Source: Melioribacteraceae bacterium (GTDB lineage: Bacteria; Bacteroidota; Ignavibacteria; Ignavibacteriales; Melioribacteraceae). From it: a DNA stretch of 5,754 nt. The position numbers and the translations under genes were made by a program. Below the pieces are notes generated by a model, which saw only the letters and a list, made by a program, of their open reading frames with translations, had not been told where the DNA came from and made no database searches. Below are positions 1 to 5,496 of the stretch, in pieces. The DNA lies in the NCBI GenBank assembly GCA_027858595.1, contig JAQICK010000378.1:1-5754 (forward strand). Reading direction: 5' to 3'. How positions within the stretch are numbered: the stretch's first letter is position 1; each line of letters starts with the position of its first letter.

Positions 1-513
1 ATTGCATACGAAACTGGAGTTATTAATTCTGTAGATCCATTGGGTGGAAGTTATTACGTGGAATCTTTAACTAACAAAATGGAAGCGGATGCTGAAAAAA
101 TATTCGATGAAATAGATTCTTACGGCGGAGTTGTTGAAGCAATTGAAGCGGGTTATTTCCAAAAAGAGATTGCTACGGCAGCTTATAAAGACCAAAATGA
201 ACTAGAACGAAAAGAAAAATTTATTGTTGGAATTAATGAGTTTGTTGACAAAGATGAAAAAATAGATATTCCAATTTTGCAAATATCTCCAGAAGTTGAA
301 ACTAAACAGAAGGAGAGACTTGCAGCATTAAAAGCTAGAAGAGATAATGATAAAGTAGCTGAGTGCTTGCAAGAAATTAGTGCTGCTACATTAGATGGGA
401 CAAATCTAATGCCTGTGTTTGTTAAGGCTGCCGAAAATTATGTTACACTTGGCGAAATGGTTAACGAACTAAAAAAACATTTTGGCACCTACGAAGAAGT
501 AGCGGCGTTCTAA
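1..513 (+). CDS. Methylmalonyl-CoA mutase-type large subunit, C-terminal part (5' truncated by window edge)
   Basis: Reading frame 1 is open from the first base to TAA at 511-513, giving 170 residues of a gene that begins upstream. The first residues read IAYETGVINSVDPLGGSYYV, the strongly conserved block near the end of the acyl-CoA mutase TIM barrel. About 150 residues of helical linker follow, and the chain stops just after GEMVNELKKHFGTYEE. Single-chain mutases continue here into a B12-binding domain, so this is the split type, in which a separate small subunit carries cobalamin. The enzyme class moves the CoA-carboxyl group by adenosylcobalamin radical chemistry in the cytoplasm, typically interconverting methylmalonyl-CoA and succinyl-CoA in propionate metabolism. 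The substrate-determining N-terminal residues are outside the window, so isobutyryl-CoA mutase or a relative is possible. An in-frame TTG at 40 lies inside the conserved block and is not the start. The next gene overlaps the stop by one base. Confidence 0.93.
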   Translation: MAYETGVINSVDPLGGSYYVESLTNKMEADAEKIFDEIDSYGGVVEAIEAGYFQKEIATAAYKDQNELERKEKFIVGINEFVDKDEKIDIPILQISPEVETKQKERLAALKARRDNDKVAECLQEISAATLDGTNLMPVFVKAAENYVTLGEMVNELKKHFGTYEEVAAF

Positions 514-995
514 TGAAAAACTTATTTTTAATTCTATCTGTTTTTATTCTAAGTATTATTATAAATGGTTGTTCATCGTCACTTCCAGAAATTAAAAAAG
601 TAGCTAGTACAGAGAGTTCAATTTACGACAATGATCTACGTATAAATACAAAACAAATTTATAGTTGGATTAACAGAATGCCCGGTAGTAAAGCTCGTTT
701 TCATATTTCTGGAGAACTAGAATTATTAGAAAATTCAAAATACGATGTTGCAAATACTACAATTAAGAAAGTTAAAATTATTCAAAACAATACTACCATT
801 TATCAATTTACTCCAAAATCAGAAATTAAAATGGAGAATGAGATTAGAGTAATTCTATTTTCAACCATTAGAGGATTATTGGTGTCAACAATTTTTGATT
901 CGGACAAATCAATTGATGTTGAAATACAACTAAGCGATAGTGCTAATGACTTTAGCTATATTATTACCGAAGTTAATATTGAAGAGGCTCATTAA
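513..995 (+). CDS. Putative membrane-anchored lipoprotein, function unknown
   Basis: This encodes 160 residues. The ATG at 513 shares its A with the mutase stop (TAATG), which suggests translational coupling. The N-terminus is a typical lipoprotein signal: MKN, then a hydrophobic stretch from about residue 4 to 17, then a lipobox ending I-N-G-C with the lipidated cysteine at residue 20, followed by three serines. SPase II processing and anchoring in the inner or outer membrane are therefore expected. The mature part, about 140 residues, is rich in alternating hydrophobic residues and suggests a small beta-rich domain, but I recognise no family. No second membrane segment is obvious. A CNNM/CorC-type membrane protein starts 3 bases downstream. 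In Bacteroidota such proteins can sit beside envelope lipoproteins (GldD/GldE, LptC), but this sequence shows no convincing resemblance to GldD or LptC. The gene call is firm and the role unknown. Confidence 0.87.
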   Translation: MKNLFLILSVFILSIIINGCSSSLPEIKKVASTESSIYDNDLRINTKQIYSWINRMPGSKARFHISGELELLENSKYDVANTTIKKVKIIQNNTTIYQFTPKSEIKMENEIRVILFSTIRGLLVSTIFDSDKSIDVEIQLSDSANDFSYIITEVNIEEAH

Positions 996-998
996 ATA

Positions 999-2231
999 AT
1001 GGAACTATACATAATCGGTTTAGTAATGTTATTAGTCCTTAGTGGATTTTTCTCCGCTTCTGAAATTGCATTTGTAGTTTCAAATAAATTAAAGATTGAA
1101 CTGCGAGCTAGGAAAAATAATATTTCAGCAAAAATCATTTCACTTTTCACCGAGAAACAACAAAACTTTTTTTCCACAATTCTTATTTCAAACAATATTG
1201 TTAACATTACTTTTACATCACTTATTACTCTATTCCTTTTTTCAGCTTTTGGATTTAGTGATATAACAATTTTAATTATTTCAACTTTACTATTATTATT
1301 ATTTGGTGAACTAATTCCAAAATATTTTGCAAGAGAATACCCAGATAAGTTTGTGCTTTTTTCAGCAATCCCTCTTAAACTGGTTTCAATATTCTTGTTT
1401 CCTTTCGTTTGGGTTACATCCGCCTTATCTAATTTTTTAGTTACTGCTGCAAATATTAAGGAAGAAAAAATAAGCTATCTTTTTGATAGAGATGATATAC
1501 AATCGTTGTTGCAAGAAAGTACTACAAACAAAGTATTAAGCAATGTTAACGATGACGAATTTGATGTAATTAATAAAGTAATTGAATTGGGTGAACAGAA
1601 AATTTATCAAGTTATGACTCCAAGAACTGATATAATTGGAATTGAAATTAATTCCGAAATATCTGAAGCAATTAAGTTATTTAAAGAATCTGGATATTCA
1701 AAACTACTTGTCTTTGAGGAAAACATGGATAATATTAAAGGGTTTATCCATGCTCTAGATATGTTCAAGTTCCCCAAAAGTGTTAGCGATGTATTACGTG
1801 ATATATTATTTGTTCCTGAAACAAAAAAGAGCCTTGAATTATTGAATGAGTTACTCGATAAAAGAATTTCAATTGCTCTTGTTGTTGATGAGTTTGGCGG
1901 AACTGAAGGAATTGTAACTATAGAAGATATTATTGAGGAAATGCTTGGCGAAATTAGGGATGAGTATGATGCGGACGAAGAAATTTGTAAACAGATTGAA
2001 GACAACTTATTTATAATAAGCGGCAAGTATGAAATTGATAAATTAAATGAAGAATTTGATCTCCAAATTCCAGAAGGTGAGTATGAGACTATTGCTGGAT
2101 ATATAATCACAGAACTCGGAATGATTCCCAACAAGAAAAAAGTTTATCCAATTGGGAATTATAACGTGGAAATTATTCACTCTTCAAAACAAAGAATTGA
2201 ATTAGTTAAATTAAAAGACCTAAGTTCTTAA
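999..2231 (+). CDS. CNNM/CorC (HlyC) family membrane protein with CBS pair
   Basis: This 410-residue protein has the complete family architecture. Residues 1 to about 150 form the CNNM (DUF21) transmembrane domain: a first helix near 4-25 containing SGFFSASEIAFV, the ISNNIVNI motif at 63-70, further hydrophobic segments near 73-102 and 118-138, and GELIPK at 103-108. A CBS pair follows, starting with VMTPRTDIIGI at 205-215 and ending with VVDEFGGTEGIVTIEDIIEE at 295-314. The C-terminal CorC_HlyC domain runs from about 333 to the end (GEYETIAGYI at 360-369). Relatives take part in Mg2+ or Co2+ transport or efflux, with the CBS pair sensing nucleotide. The old name 'hemolysin' is not evidence of toxicity. 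Some Bacteroidota members (GldE) are tied to gliding, which cannot be decided here. ATG 999 is 3 bases after the preceding stop, with GAGG at 984-987, a rather long 11 bases upstream. No clear terminator follows. Confidence 0.95.
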   Translation: MELYIIGLVMLLVLSGFFSASEIAFVVSNKLKIELRARKNNISAKIISLFTEKQQNFFSTILISNNIVNITFTSLITLFLFSAFGFSDITILIISTLLLLLFGELIPKYFAREYPDKFVLFSAIPLKLVSIFLFPFVWVTSALSNFLVTAANIKEEKISYLFDRDDIQSLLQESTTNKVLSNVNDDEFDVINKVIELGEQKIYQVMTPRTDIIGIEINSEISEAIKLFKESGYSKLLVFEENMDNIKGFIHALDMFKFPKSVSDVLRDILFVPETKKSLELLNELLDKRISIALVVDEFGGTEGIVTIEDIIEEMLGEIRDEYDADEEICKQIEDNLFIISGKYEIDKLNEEFDLQIPEGEYETIAGYIITELGMIPNKKKVYPIGNYNVEIIHSSKQRIELVKLKDLSS

Positions 2232-2302
2232 CTAAACCCATTTTTAGGATGTCTATTGCTACTCCTTAAAATTTTATCTACCCACTAGAAACAACTATAT
2301 CA

Positions 2303-2439
2303 CATAGTACTTAATGCAATTAAAGTTTTAATTTTTATGACAAATTGGATTTCCCAGCCTTTTTAATTAAGTTGTTTTTCAAGAAAAGGAAGAGCCTTTT
2401 TAAGAGGAATGGTTTGCGGGAATTGAGTTGAACTGTGGT
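2303..2439 (+). repeat. Degenerate dispersed repeat, copy A
   Basis: This stretch aligns along its length with copy C at 5092-5229, in the same orientation. Both start with CATAGT, run through AAGTTTTAATT, and share an exact 15-mer CTTTTTAATTAAGTT (2359-2373) and an exact 16-mer GGAATGGTTTGCGGGA (2406-2421), spaced 32 and 34 bases apart. A TTG/TTAG variant follows, then GAACTGTG. Similarity may continue weakly to a GAACAAAT match near 2484. It begins about 70 bases after the CNNM/CorC stop. All copies have stops in the comparable frames or decayed frames, so this looks like a noncoding repeat or remnant of a mobile sequence. The family is not one I can name. Confidence 0.75.
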
Positions 2440-2570
2440 TCTATTTATTTCTGTATCTATTAGTTTTAATTTTTGTACAAGTGGAACAAATTGTATATGC
2501 TTAAGAAAAAGGACTAAGTTCTAATTATGGCAGCAAATAATGTTCTTTTATTTTCTCAGCATATTTTCAA

Positions 2571-2710
2571 TGTCATTTCGAAATGAGCTTGTTTTGTATA
2601 GATTGAGAACCGTAAGCTCTCCGTAGGTAAATCTCCTACAATTCACGAGATTTACCTTTGGTGAGCTCGTAACCTCGGTTCTCACCCAAGAAAAAGGGTT
2701 CGAAATGACA
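2571..2710. repeat. 140-base palindromic element with perfect 12-base terminal inverted repeats
   Basis: The outer arms are TGTCATTTCGAA (2571-2582) and TTCGAAATGACA (2699-2710), a perfect 12-base inverted repeat. Inside are TGAGAACCG (2604-2612) with CGGTTCTCA (2676-2684), perfect over 9 bases, and AGGTAAATCTC (2625-2635) with GAGATTTACCT (2647-2657), perfect over 11 bases around an 11-base loop. An imperfect AGCTCTCC/GGTGAGCT pairing lies between them. The left end also contains a self-palindrome TCATTTCGAAATGA (2573-2586). Elements with TGTCATTTCGA-type ends and internal AAATCTC/GAGATTT arms are familiar to me as dispersed intergenic repeats in Bacteroidota genomes. A non-autonomous, MITE- or REP-like element is the likeliest reading. 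It has no U-tract, so it is not a standard intrinsic terminator. Confidence 0.85.
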
Positions 2711-2730
2711 AATTCTCTTTTTAAGATTAT

Positions 2731-2779
2731 CTATTAATAGCATTATGATTAAATAATGCTGAGTTATTTAGAACTCAGC
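2731..2779. repeat. Three back-to-back small hairpins
   Basis: CTATTAATAG (2731-2740) is a perfect 10-base palindrome. It is followed directly by GCATTAT (2740-2746) pairing with ATAATGC (2753-2759) around a 6-base loop, then GCTGAGTT (2758-2765) pairing with AACTCAGC (2772-2779) around another 6-base loop. Neighbouring stems share one or two bases. The first two are AT-rich and weak, and the third is stronger. There is no following T-run, so termination is not supported. It lies between the two larger palindromic elements and may be debris of a third or a protein-binding site. Confidence 0.6.
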
Positions 2780-2829
2780 CAGAAAAAGTAAGTTATTTTC
2801 CTCTAAATATGGAAAAGAACAAATATTTA

Positions 2830-2962
2830 CAGCCGTCAGTCTGACTAAAAAGCATCCTCACGGACTAAAGTCTGTTAGGAAAAATTTGTTTTTAGTATAT
2901 ATTCCACACGTTGAAACGTGTGGTTAATGAAAGACTCGGCTTTTTAGACAGACTGCCGTTAG
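2830..2962. repeat. 133-base element with long terminal inverted repeats and two nested hairpins
   Basis: The terminal arms pair 2834-2853 with 2939-2958, matching at 18 of 20 positions. The right arm reads GCTTTTTAGACAGACTGCCG and the left is its near reverse complement. Two hairpins sit inside. CCTCACGGAC (2856-2865) pairs with GTCTGTTAGG (2870-2879) around TAAA, with one mismatch and one G-U. CCACACGTT (2904-2912) pairs perfectly with AACGTGTGG (2915-2923) around GA. This nested layout resembles REP-like or non-autonomous elements moved by IS200/Y1 (RAYT-type) transposases, though no transposase is in the window. It ends 38 bases before the SDR start, so it probably lies in that gene's promoter region or 5' leader and could influence its expression. 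Confidence 0.8.
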
Positions 2963-2991
2963 TTGTATAAATTAATTAGTAAATTAAATAT

Positions 2992-2995
2992 GAGG
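2992..2995 (+). promoter_or_regulatory. Ribosome binding site of the SDR-like gene
   Basis: GAGG lies 5 bases upstream of the ATG at 3001. It supports that start, which also places the Rossmann-fold strand MKALVLGG exactly at the N-terminus, as expected for the family. Confidence 0.6.
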
Positions 2996-3000
2996 TCAAT

Positions 3001-3714
3001 ATGAAAGCACTGGTTTTGGGCGGAAGTGGAGCAACGGGCAAATTGGTAGTGCAACAGCTTGTAAAAAGGAACATTCAAGTTCGAGTTGTTGTGAGAGAAT
3101 CTGCCATTATAGACAGCAAAATATCTCATGATAAGAGCATTGAGATAATAAAAGGGAATATAAATGATTTTGAGATTGCGAAAATTAAAGACCTTGTACA
3201 AGATTGTGATTCTGTTATCTGTTGCTTTGGTCACAATATAAGTTTAAAGGGGCTTTTTGGCCCTCCTCGTAAACTAGTTTCCAATACTGTTGGGAATATA
3301 ATTGAAGCCATACAGACTCTAAACCTTAACACAAAATTTATTTTAATGAGCACAACAGCATATACAAACAAAAAGATAGGAGAAGTAAACACATTCGGAG
3401 AAAAGATAGTATTCGCGGTATTAAAAGTCCTATTACCGCCCCACAAAGATAATATGCTTGCAGCTGATCACCTTGTTTACAAATTAGATTCAAATAGCAA
3501 TATTAATTGGGTAGCAGTTCGCCCAGATTCGCTTATTGATGAAGATAATGTGAGTGAATATGAAATACATAATAAAAAAATACGAAGCCCAATTTCTAAT
3601 CCTGGCAAAACAAGTAGAATAAATGTTAGTCATTTTATGGTTGAGCTAGTTACAAATGACAAATTGTGGCAAGAATGGAAGCATAAAACTCCAGTTATCT
3701 TCAACAAAGAATAA
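3001..3714 (+). CDS. Atypical SDR / NmrA-like NAD(P)-binding protein
   Basis: This encodes 237 residues, the usual length for single-domain NAD(P)H-binding proteins (PF13460-like, atypical SDR). The N-terminus MKALVLGGSGATGKLVVQQL carries the GxxGxxG dinucleotide-binding motif at residues 7-13. RVVVRES (28-34) ends the second strand, where NADP-preferring members often place basic residues, and GNINDF (52-57) and DSVICCFG (70-77) follow. A strand ending in LMSTTAY (115-121), the HKDNMLAADHLV block (148-159) and VRPDSL (173-178) fit the family. Y121 and K125 formally make YxxxK, but their position directly after the STT strand end makes this a doubtful catalytic pair. Relatives include flavin or biliverdin reductases, epimerase-like enzymes and redox sensors, so the substrate cannot be assigned. 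It is probably cytoplasmic. It stands alone, downstream of a palindromic element and upstream of dispersed repeat copy B. Confidence 0.88.
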   Translation: MKALVLGGSGATGKLVVQQLVKRNIQVRVVVRESAIIDSKISHDKSIEIIKGNINDFEIAKIKDLVQDCDSVICCFGHNISLKGLFGPPRKLVSNTVGNIIEAIQTLNLNTKFILMSTTAYTNKKIGEVNTFGEKIVFAVLKVLLPPHKDNMLAADHLVYKLDSNSNINWVAVRPDSLIDEDNVSEYEIHNKKIRSPISNPGKTSRINVSHFMVELVTNDKLWQEWKHKTPVIFNKE

Positions 3715-3800
3715 GAATAGTGCGAAAGGATAAAATCAGAATGGAGATTAGTTTGTTGCCATCATATAACTATCCAGATTTATCAATCAATTCCTTTTGG

Positions 3801-3886
3801 ATATTTTACGCCATTTAATTATGTTACTCTGTAGAAACACAAATAGTGTTATTATTAGGAATGGTTTGTTGGGATTTAATTTGGAA
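3801..3886 (+). repeat. Degenerate dispersed repeat, copy B (partial)
   Basis: This is the third and most diverged copy of the repeat at 2303-2439 and 5092-5229. Shared blocks in order are CATTTAATTATGTTACT (3812-3828; copy C has TTTTTAATTAAGTTACT), GAAACACAAA (GAAACGCAAA in C), ATTATTAGGAATGGTTTG (3851-3868; ATTATTGGGAATGGTTTG in C) and GGGATTTAATTTGGAA. It has one extra base before GGGA relative to copy C. The upstream third (CATAGT to AAGTTTTAATT) seen in A and C is missing or unrecognisable. It starts about 86 bases after the SDR stop and passes directly into the GxxExxY remnant. Confidence 0.65.
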
Positions 3887-4040
3887 GATGTTCATTTGGC
3901 ACAGGCTAAAAATTATGTTATTGCATATGATAAACCTGTTGGACTGTTAACCAATTTTGGAGTAAAAAGTTTGCAATTCAAAAAAACATACAATACCAAA
4001 TACTTCGAATCATCAAGTAAATCCAATAATCAAGAAAATC

Positions 4041-4044
4041 AGGA
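4041..4044 (+). promoter_or_regulatory. Ribosome binding site fixing the rhuM start
   Basis: AGGA ends 6 bases before the ATG at 4051. An in-frame TTG at 4045 would add two residues but would sit directly against this site, so ATG 4051 is preferred. The site overlaps the last codons of the GxxExxY remnant. Confidence 0.55.
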
Positions 4045-4050
4045 TTGAAA

Positions 4051-5073
4051 ATGGATAAGGGCATTAAAAAAATAGAAAACTTTGTTATTTTCCAAACAGA
4101 AACGGGCAAGGTAAATGTTGAGGTGTATTTTCAAGATGACACCTTATGGCTTACTAAAAAAACGATAAGTCATTTGTTTGAAAAAGACAGAAGCGTAATA
4201 AGCAAACATCTGAAAAATATTTTTGTTGAAGGAGAATTAGACGAAAATATGGTATGTGCAAATTTTGCACACACCACTCTACATGGAGCTATTGAAGGAA
4301 AAACACAACAAAAAGAAATTAAGTATTACAATCTAAGAGCCATTACAGCAGTTGGTTACCGAGTTAATTCGTACAGAGCAACAGAGTTTCGTAAATGGGC
4401 TACCGAAATACTGCACGAATATATCATCAAAGGTTTTGCAATGGACGATGAGCGTCTTAAACAAATGAAACACTTTGGTAAAGATTACTTTGATGAGATG
4501 CTGGAACGCATCCGTGAAATAAGGCTTAGTGAGAGAAGATTTTATCTGAAAATAACAGATATTTACTCACTTTCTGCTGATTATGACCTGAATGAACAAA
4601 CGACAAAGGATTTTTTTGCAACCGTTCAAAATAAATTGCATTGGGCAATACATGGTAAAACAGCAGCGGAAATTATTTATACTGAAACTGACGCACGTAA
4701 AATTTATATGGGCTTAAAAACATGGAAGCATTCTCCTGATGGCAAAATATTAAAATCGGATGTTACAATTGCCAAAAACTATTTGGAAAAAGAACACTTA
4801 AAGCAACTTCAAAGGTTAGTAACCGCATATCTTGATTTAGCCGAAAATAGAGCTGAACAGGGTGTTGTAATGAATATGAAAGATTGGGCTAATTATCTTG
4901 AAAGATTTTTGCAGTTATCCGATTATCCTATTTTAAAAGACAAAGGGAAAATATCGACACTTGAAGCAAAGCTAAAAGCGGAATCGGAATTTGATAAATA
5001 CAGAATTATTCAAGATATAAATTATGTTTCGGATTTTGACAAGGCTGTTAAAAAATTAAACAGACAAGAATAG
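4051..5073 (+). CDS. rhuM: RhuM-family protein, complete
   Basis: This encodes 340 residues, the usual full length of the RhuM family (PF13310). Family landmarks appear in order: LWLTKKTISHLFEKDRSVIS (32-51), a winged-helix-like region where relatives read 'VWLTQ..MAELF....NIS.H'; HLKNIFVEGEL (53-63); VCANFAHT (68-75); YYNLRAITAVGYRVNS (92-107); TEFRKWATEILHEYIIKGF (111-129); MDDERLKQ (131-138); YFDEMLERIREIRLSERRFY (146-165); DFFATVQNKLHWAIHGKTAA (187-206); MGLKTWK (220-226); and VTIAKNYL (238-245). The family is named after a Salmonella SPI-3 gene of unclear molecular function. Members are scattered in genomic islands and often lie near restriction-modification or toxin-like genes. The N-terminal pattern suggests nucleic-acid binding, but this is inference. 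No signal peptide is present. The gene appears intact and is bracketed by repeat copies B and C. Confidence 0.93.
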   Translation: MDKGIKKIENFVIFQTETGKVNVEVYFQDDTLWLTKKTISHLFEKDRSVISKHLKNIFVEGELDENMVCANFAHTTLHGAIEGKTQQKEIKYYNLRAITAVGYRVNSYRATEFRKWATEILHEYIIKGFAMDDERLKQMKHFGKDYFDEMLERIREIRLSERRFYLKITDIYSLSADYDLNEQTTKDFFATVQNKLHWAIHGKTAAEIIYTETDARKIYMGLKTWKHSPDGKILKSDVTIAKNYLEKEHLKQLQRLVTAYLDLAENRAEQGVVMNMKDWANYLERFLQLSDYPILKDKGKISTLEAKLKAESEFDKYRIIQDINYVSDFDKAVKKLNRQE

Positions 5074-5091
5074 TATGACATTTTTACATAG

Positions 5092-5229
5092 CATAGTGTT
5101 TAATACATTTAAGTTTTAATTGTCATCTTCTATTGGTTATTCCGGACTTTTTAATTAAGTTACTTTTACGAAACGCAAAAGAGTGGATATTATTGGGAAT
5201 GGTTTGCGGGATTTGATTAGAACTGTGTT
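5092..5229 (+). repeat. Degenerate dispersed repeat, copy C
   Basis: This is the partner of copy A, beginning 18 bases after the rhuM stop. It carries CATAGT at its start, AAGTTTTAATTGTCAT, the exact 15-mer CTTTTTAATTAAGTT (5147-5161), the exact 16-mer GGAATGGTTTGCGGGA (5196-5211) and GAACTGTGTTT. Within it CTTTT and AAAAG (5163-5181) could form a short hairpin, but the copies do not conserve this well. Weak similarity to copy A may continue to GAACAAATATATAT near 5254. No open frame is maintained. Confidence 0.75.
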
Positions 5230-5496
5230 TTCGTAATAAATTACAGATTATTTGAACAAATATATATAGAAATGTTAGTCGGAAATTGATTCTGCCTATC
5301 ATGATAATGTATTATTGGAAATTTTTAATAAATTTAATAAAAACAATAACTTATGATAACTCTACAGAAAAACATAGGATTGTTAGCAGGACAAATCTTT
5401 CTTCCTAACAAGCCAATAGCGATGGATTTCCGTCGGGTTAATATATAGTTAGTTGCTCTGCAAATATATCATATTCATAATTTTTAGAATTGAGAA
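5230..5496. other. AT-rich noncoding region with two stem-loops upstream of the last gene
   Basis: With copy C this completes 423 gene-free bases after rhuM. The first 140 bases are plain AT-rich sequence. Two stem-loops follow (5377-5435), then about 60 AT-rich bases up to the next start. A TTG at 5453-5455 and TAATTTTT at 5478-5485 faintly resemble the Bacteroidota promoter (TTG, then TAnnTTTG), but the spacing of 22 and one mismatch make this a weak candidate. Confidence 0.5.
5377..5435. repeat. Pair of stem-loops, possible REP-like repeat
   Basis: GGATTGTTAG (5377-5386) pairs with CTAACAAGCC (5405-5414) at 9 of 10 positions around an 18-base loop. It is followed by CGATGG (5420-5425) with CCGTCG (5430-5435) around ATTT, including one G-U pair. 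The second hairpin resembles in style the CGGAC-TAAA-GTCTG hairpin at 2861-2874. No T-run follows, so it is not a classical terminator. A 31-codon frame spanning it (5353-5448) is better explained by the hairpins. Confidence 0.55.

Larger units (their letters stand above)
2232..3000. other. 769-base noncoding region dense in inverted repeats
   Basis: No convincing gene is present on either strand. In order it holds dispersed repeat copy A, about 130 bases without notable structure, a 140-base palindromic element, three adjacent small hairpins, about 50 plain bases, a second palindromic element of 133 bases, and a short AT-rich leader with the SDR ribosome binding site. I see no tRNA, no recognisable riboswitch and no transposase gene. 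After the CNNM/CorC stop there is only a weak CTAAA/TTTAG pairing near 2232-2247, too short to call a terminator. Confidence 0.7.
3797..4048 (+). pseudogene. C-terminal remnant of a GxxExxY protein fused to repeat sequence
   Basis: The frame is open from about 3797 to TGA at 4046-4048. From about base 3881 it encodes LEDVHLAQAKNYVIAYDKP, then VGLLTNFGVKSLQFKK, the characteristic C-terminal end of GxxExxY proteins (typically about 125 residues, PD-(D/E)XK-nuclease-like). The N-terminal two thirds, with the GxxExxY motif and the nuclease-like acidic residues, is absent. Only 82 bases separate the SDR stop from this frame, and what fills the front of it aligns with the dispersed repeat rather than with the family. 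There is no convincing ribosome binding site: the possible starts are TTG 3797 or ATG 3821, both inside the repeat. I read it as a 5'-deleted relic rather than a working gene. A tail of about 20 residues rich in S, N and Q precedes the stop, which falls in the leader of rhuM, 2 bases before its ATG. Confidence 0.72.

Noticed and set aside
992..1207. Antisense open frame opposite the CNNM/CorC gene
   Set aside because: It lies wholly against a strongly supported gene and encodes no recognisable motif. The same applies to antisense frames at 1607-2134, 2959-3234 and 3231-3446.
2232..2270. Intrinsic terminator after the CNNM/CorC gene
   Set aside because: Only a 5-base AT-rich pairing is available and no proper stem followed by a T-run is present.
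2571..2962. CRISPR array
   Set aside because: The repeats are inverted and nested, not regularly spaced direct repeats with unique spacers.
3741..3818. 25-codon frame after the SDR gene
   Set aside because: It ends inside repeat copy B, has no clear ribosome binding site and no family resemblance.
4045..4050. TTG start for rhuM two codons upstream
   Set aside because: It abuts the AGGA site, whereas ATG 4051 has a proper 6-base spacing.
4255..4271. Perfect palindrome TGTGCAAA-T-TTTGCACA inside rhuM
   Set aside because: It encodes the conserved VCANFAHT block of the family, so the symmetry is likely a by-product of codon choice.
2303..5229. Integron gene cassettes with attC sites
   Set aside because: The repeats lack a recognisable RYYYAAC...GTTRRRY pair and show no conserved long palindromic folding. 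No integron integrase is in the window.
5353..5448. 31-codon frame upstream of the last gene
   Set aside because: It coincides with two stem-loops, has no ribosome binding site and resembles no protein, so it is explained as a structured repeat.
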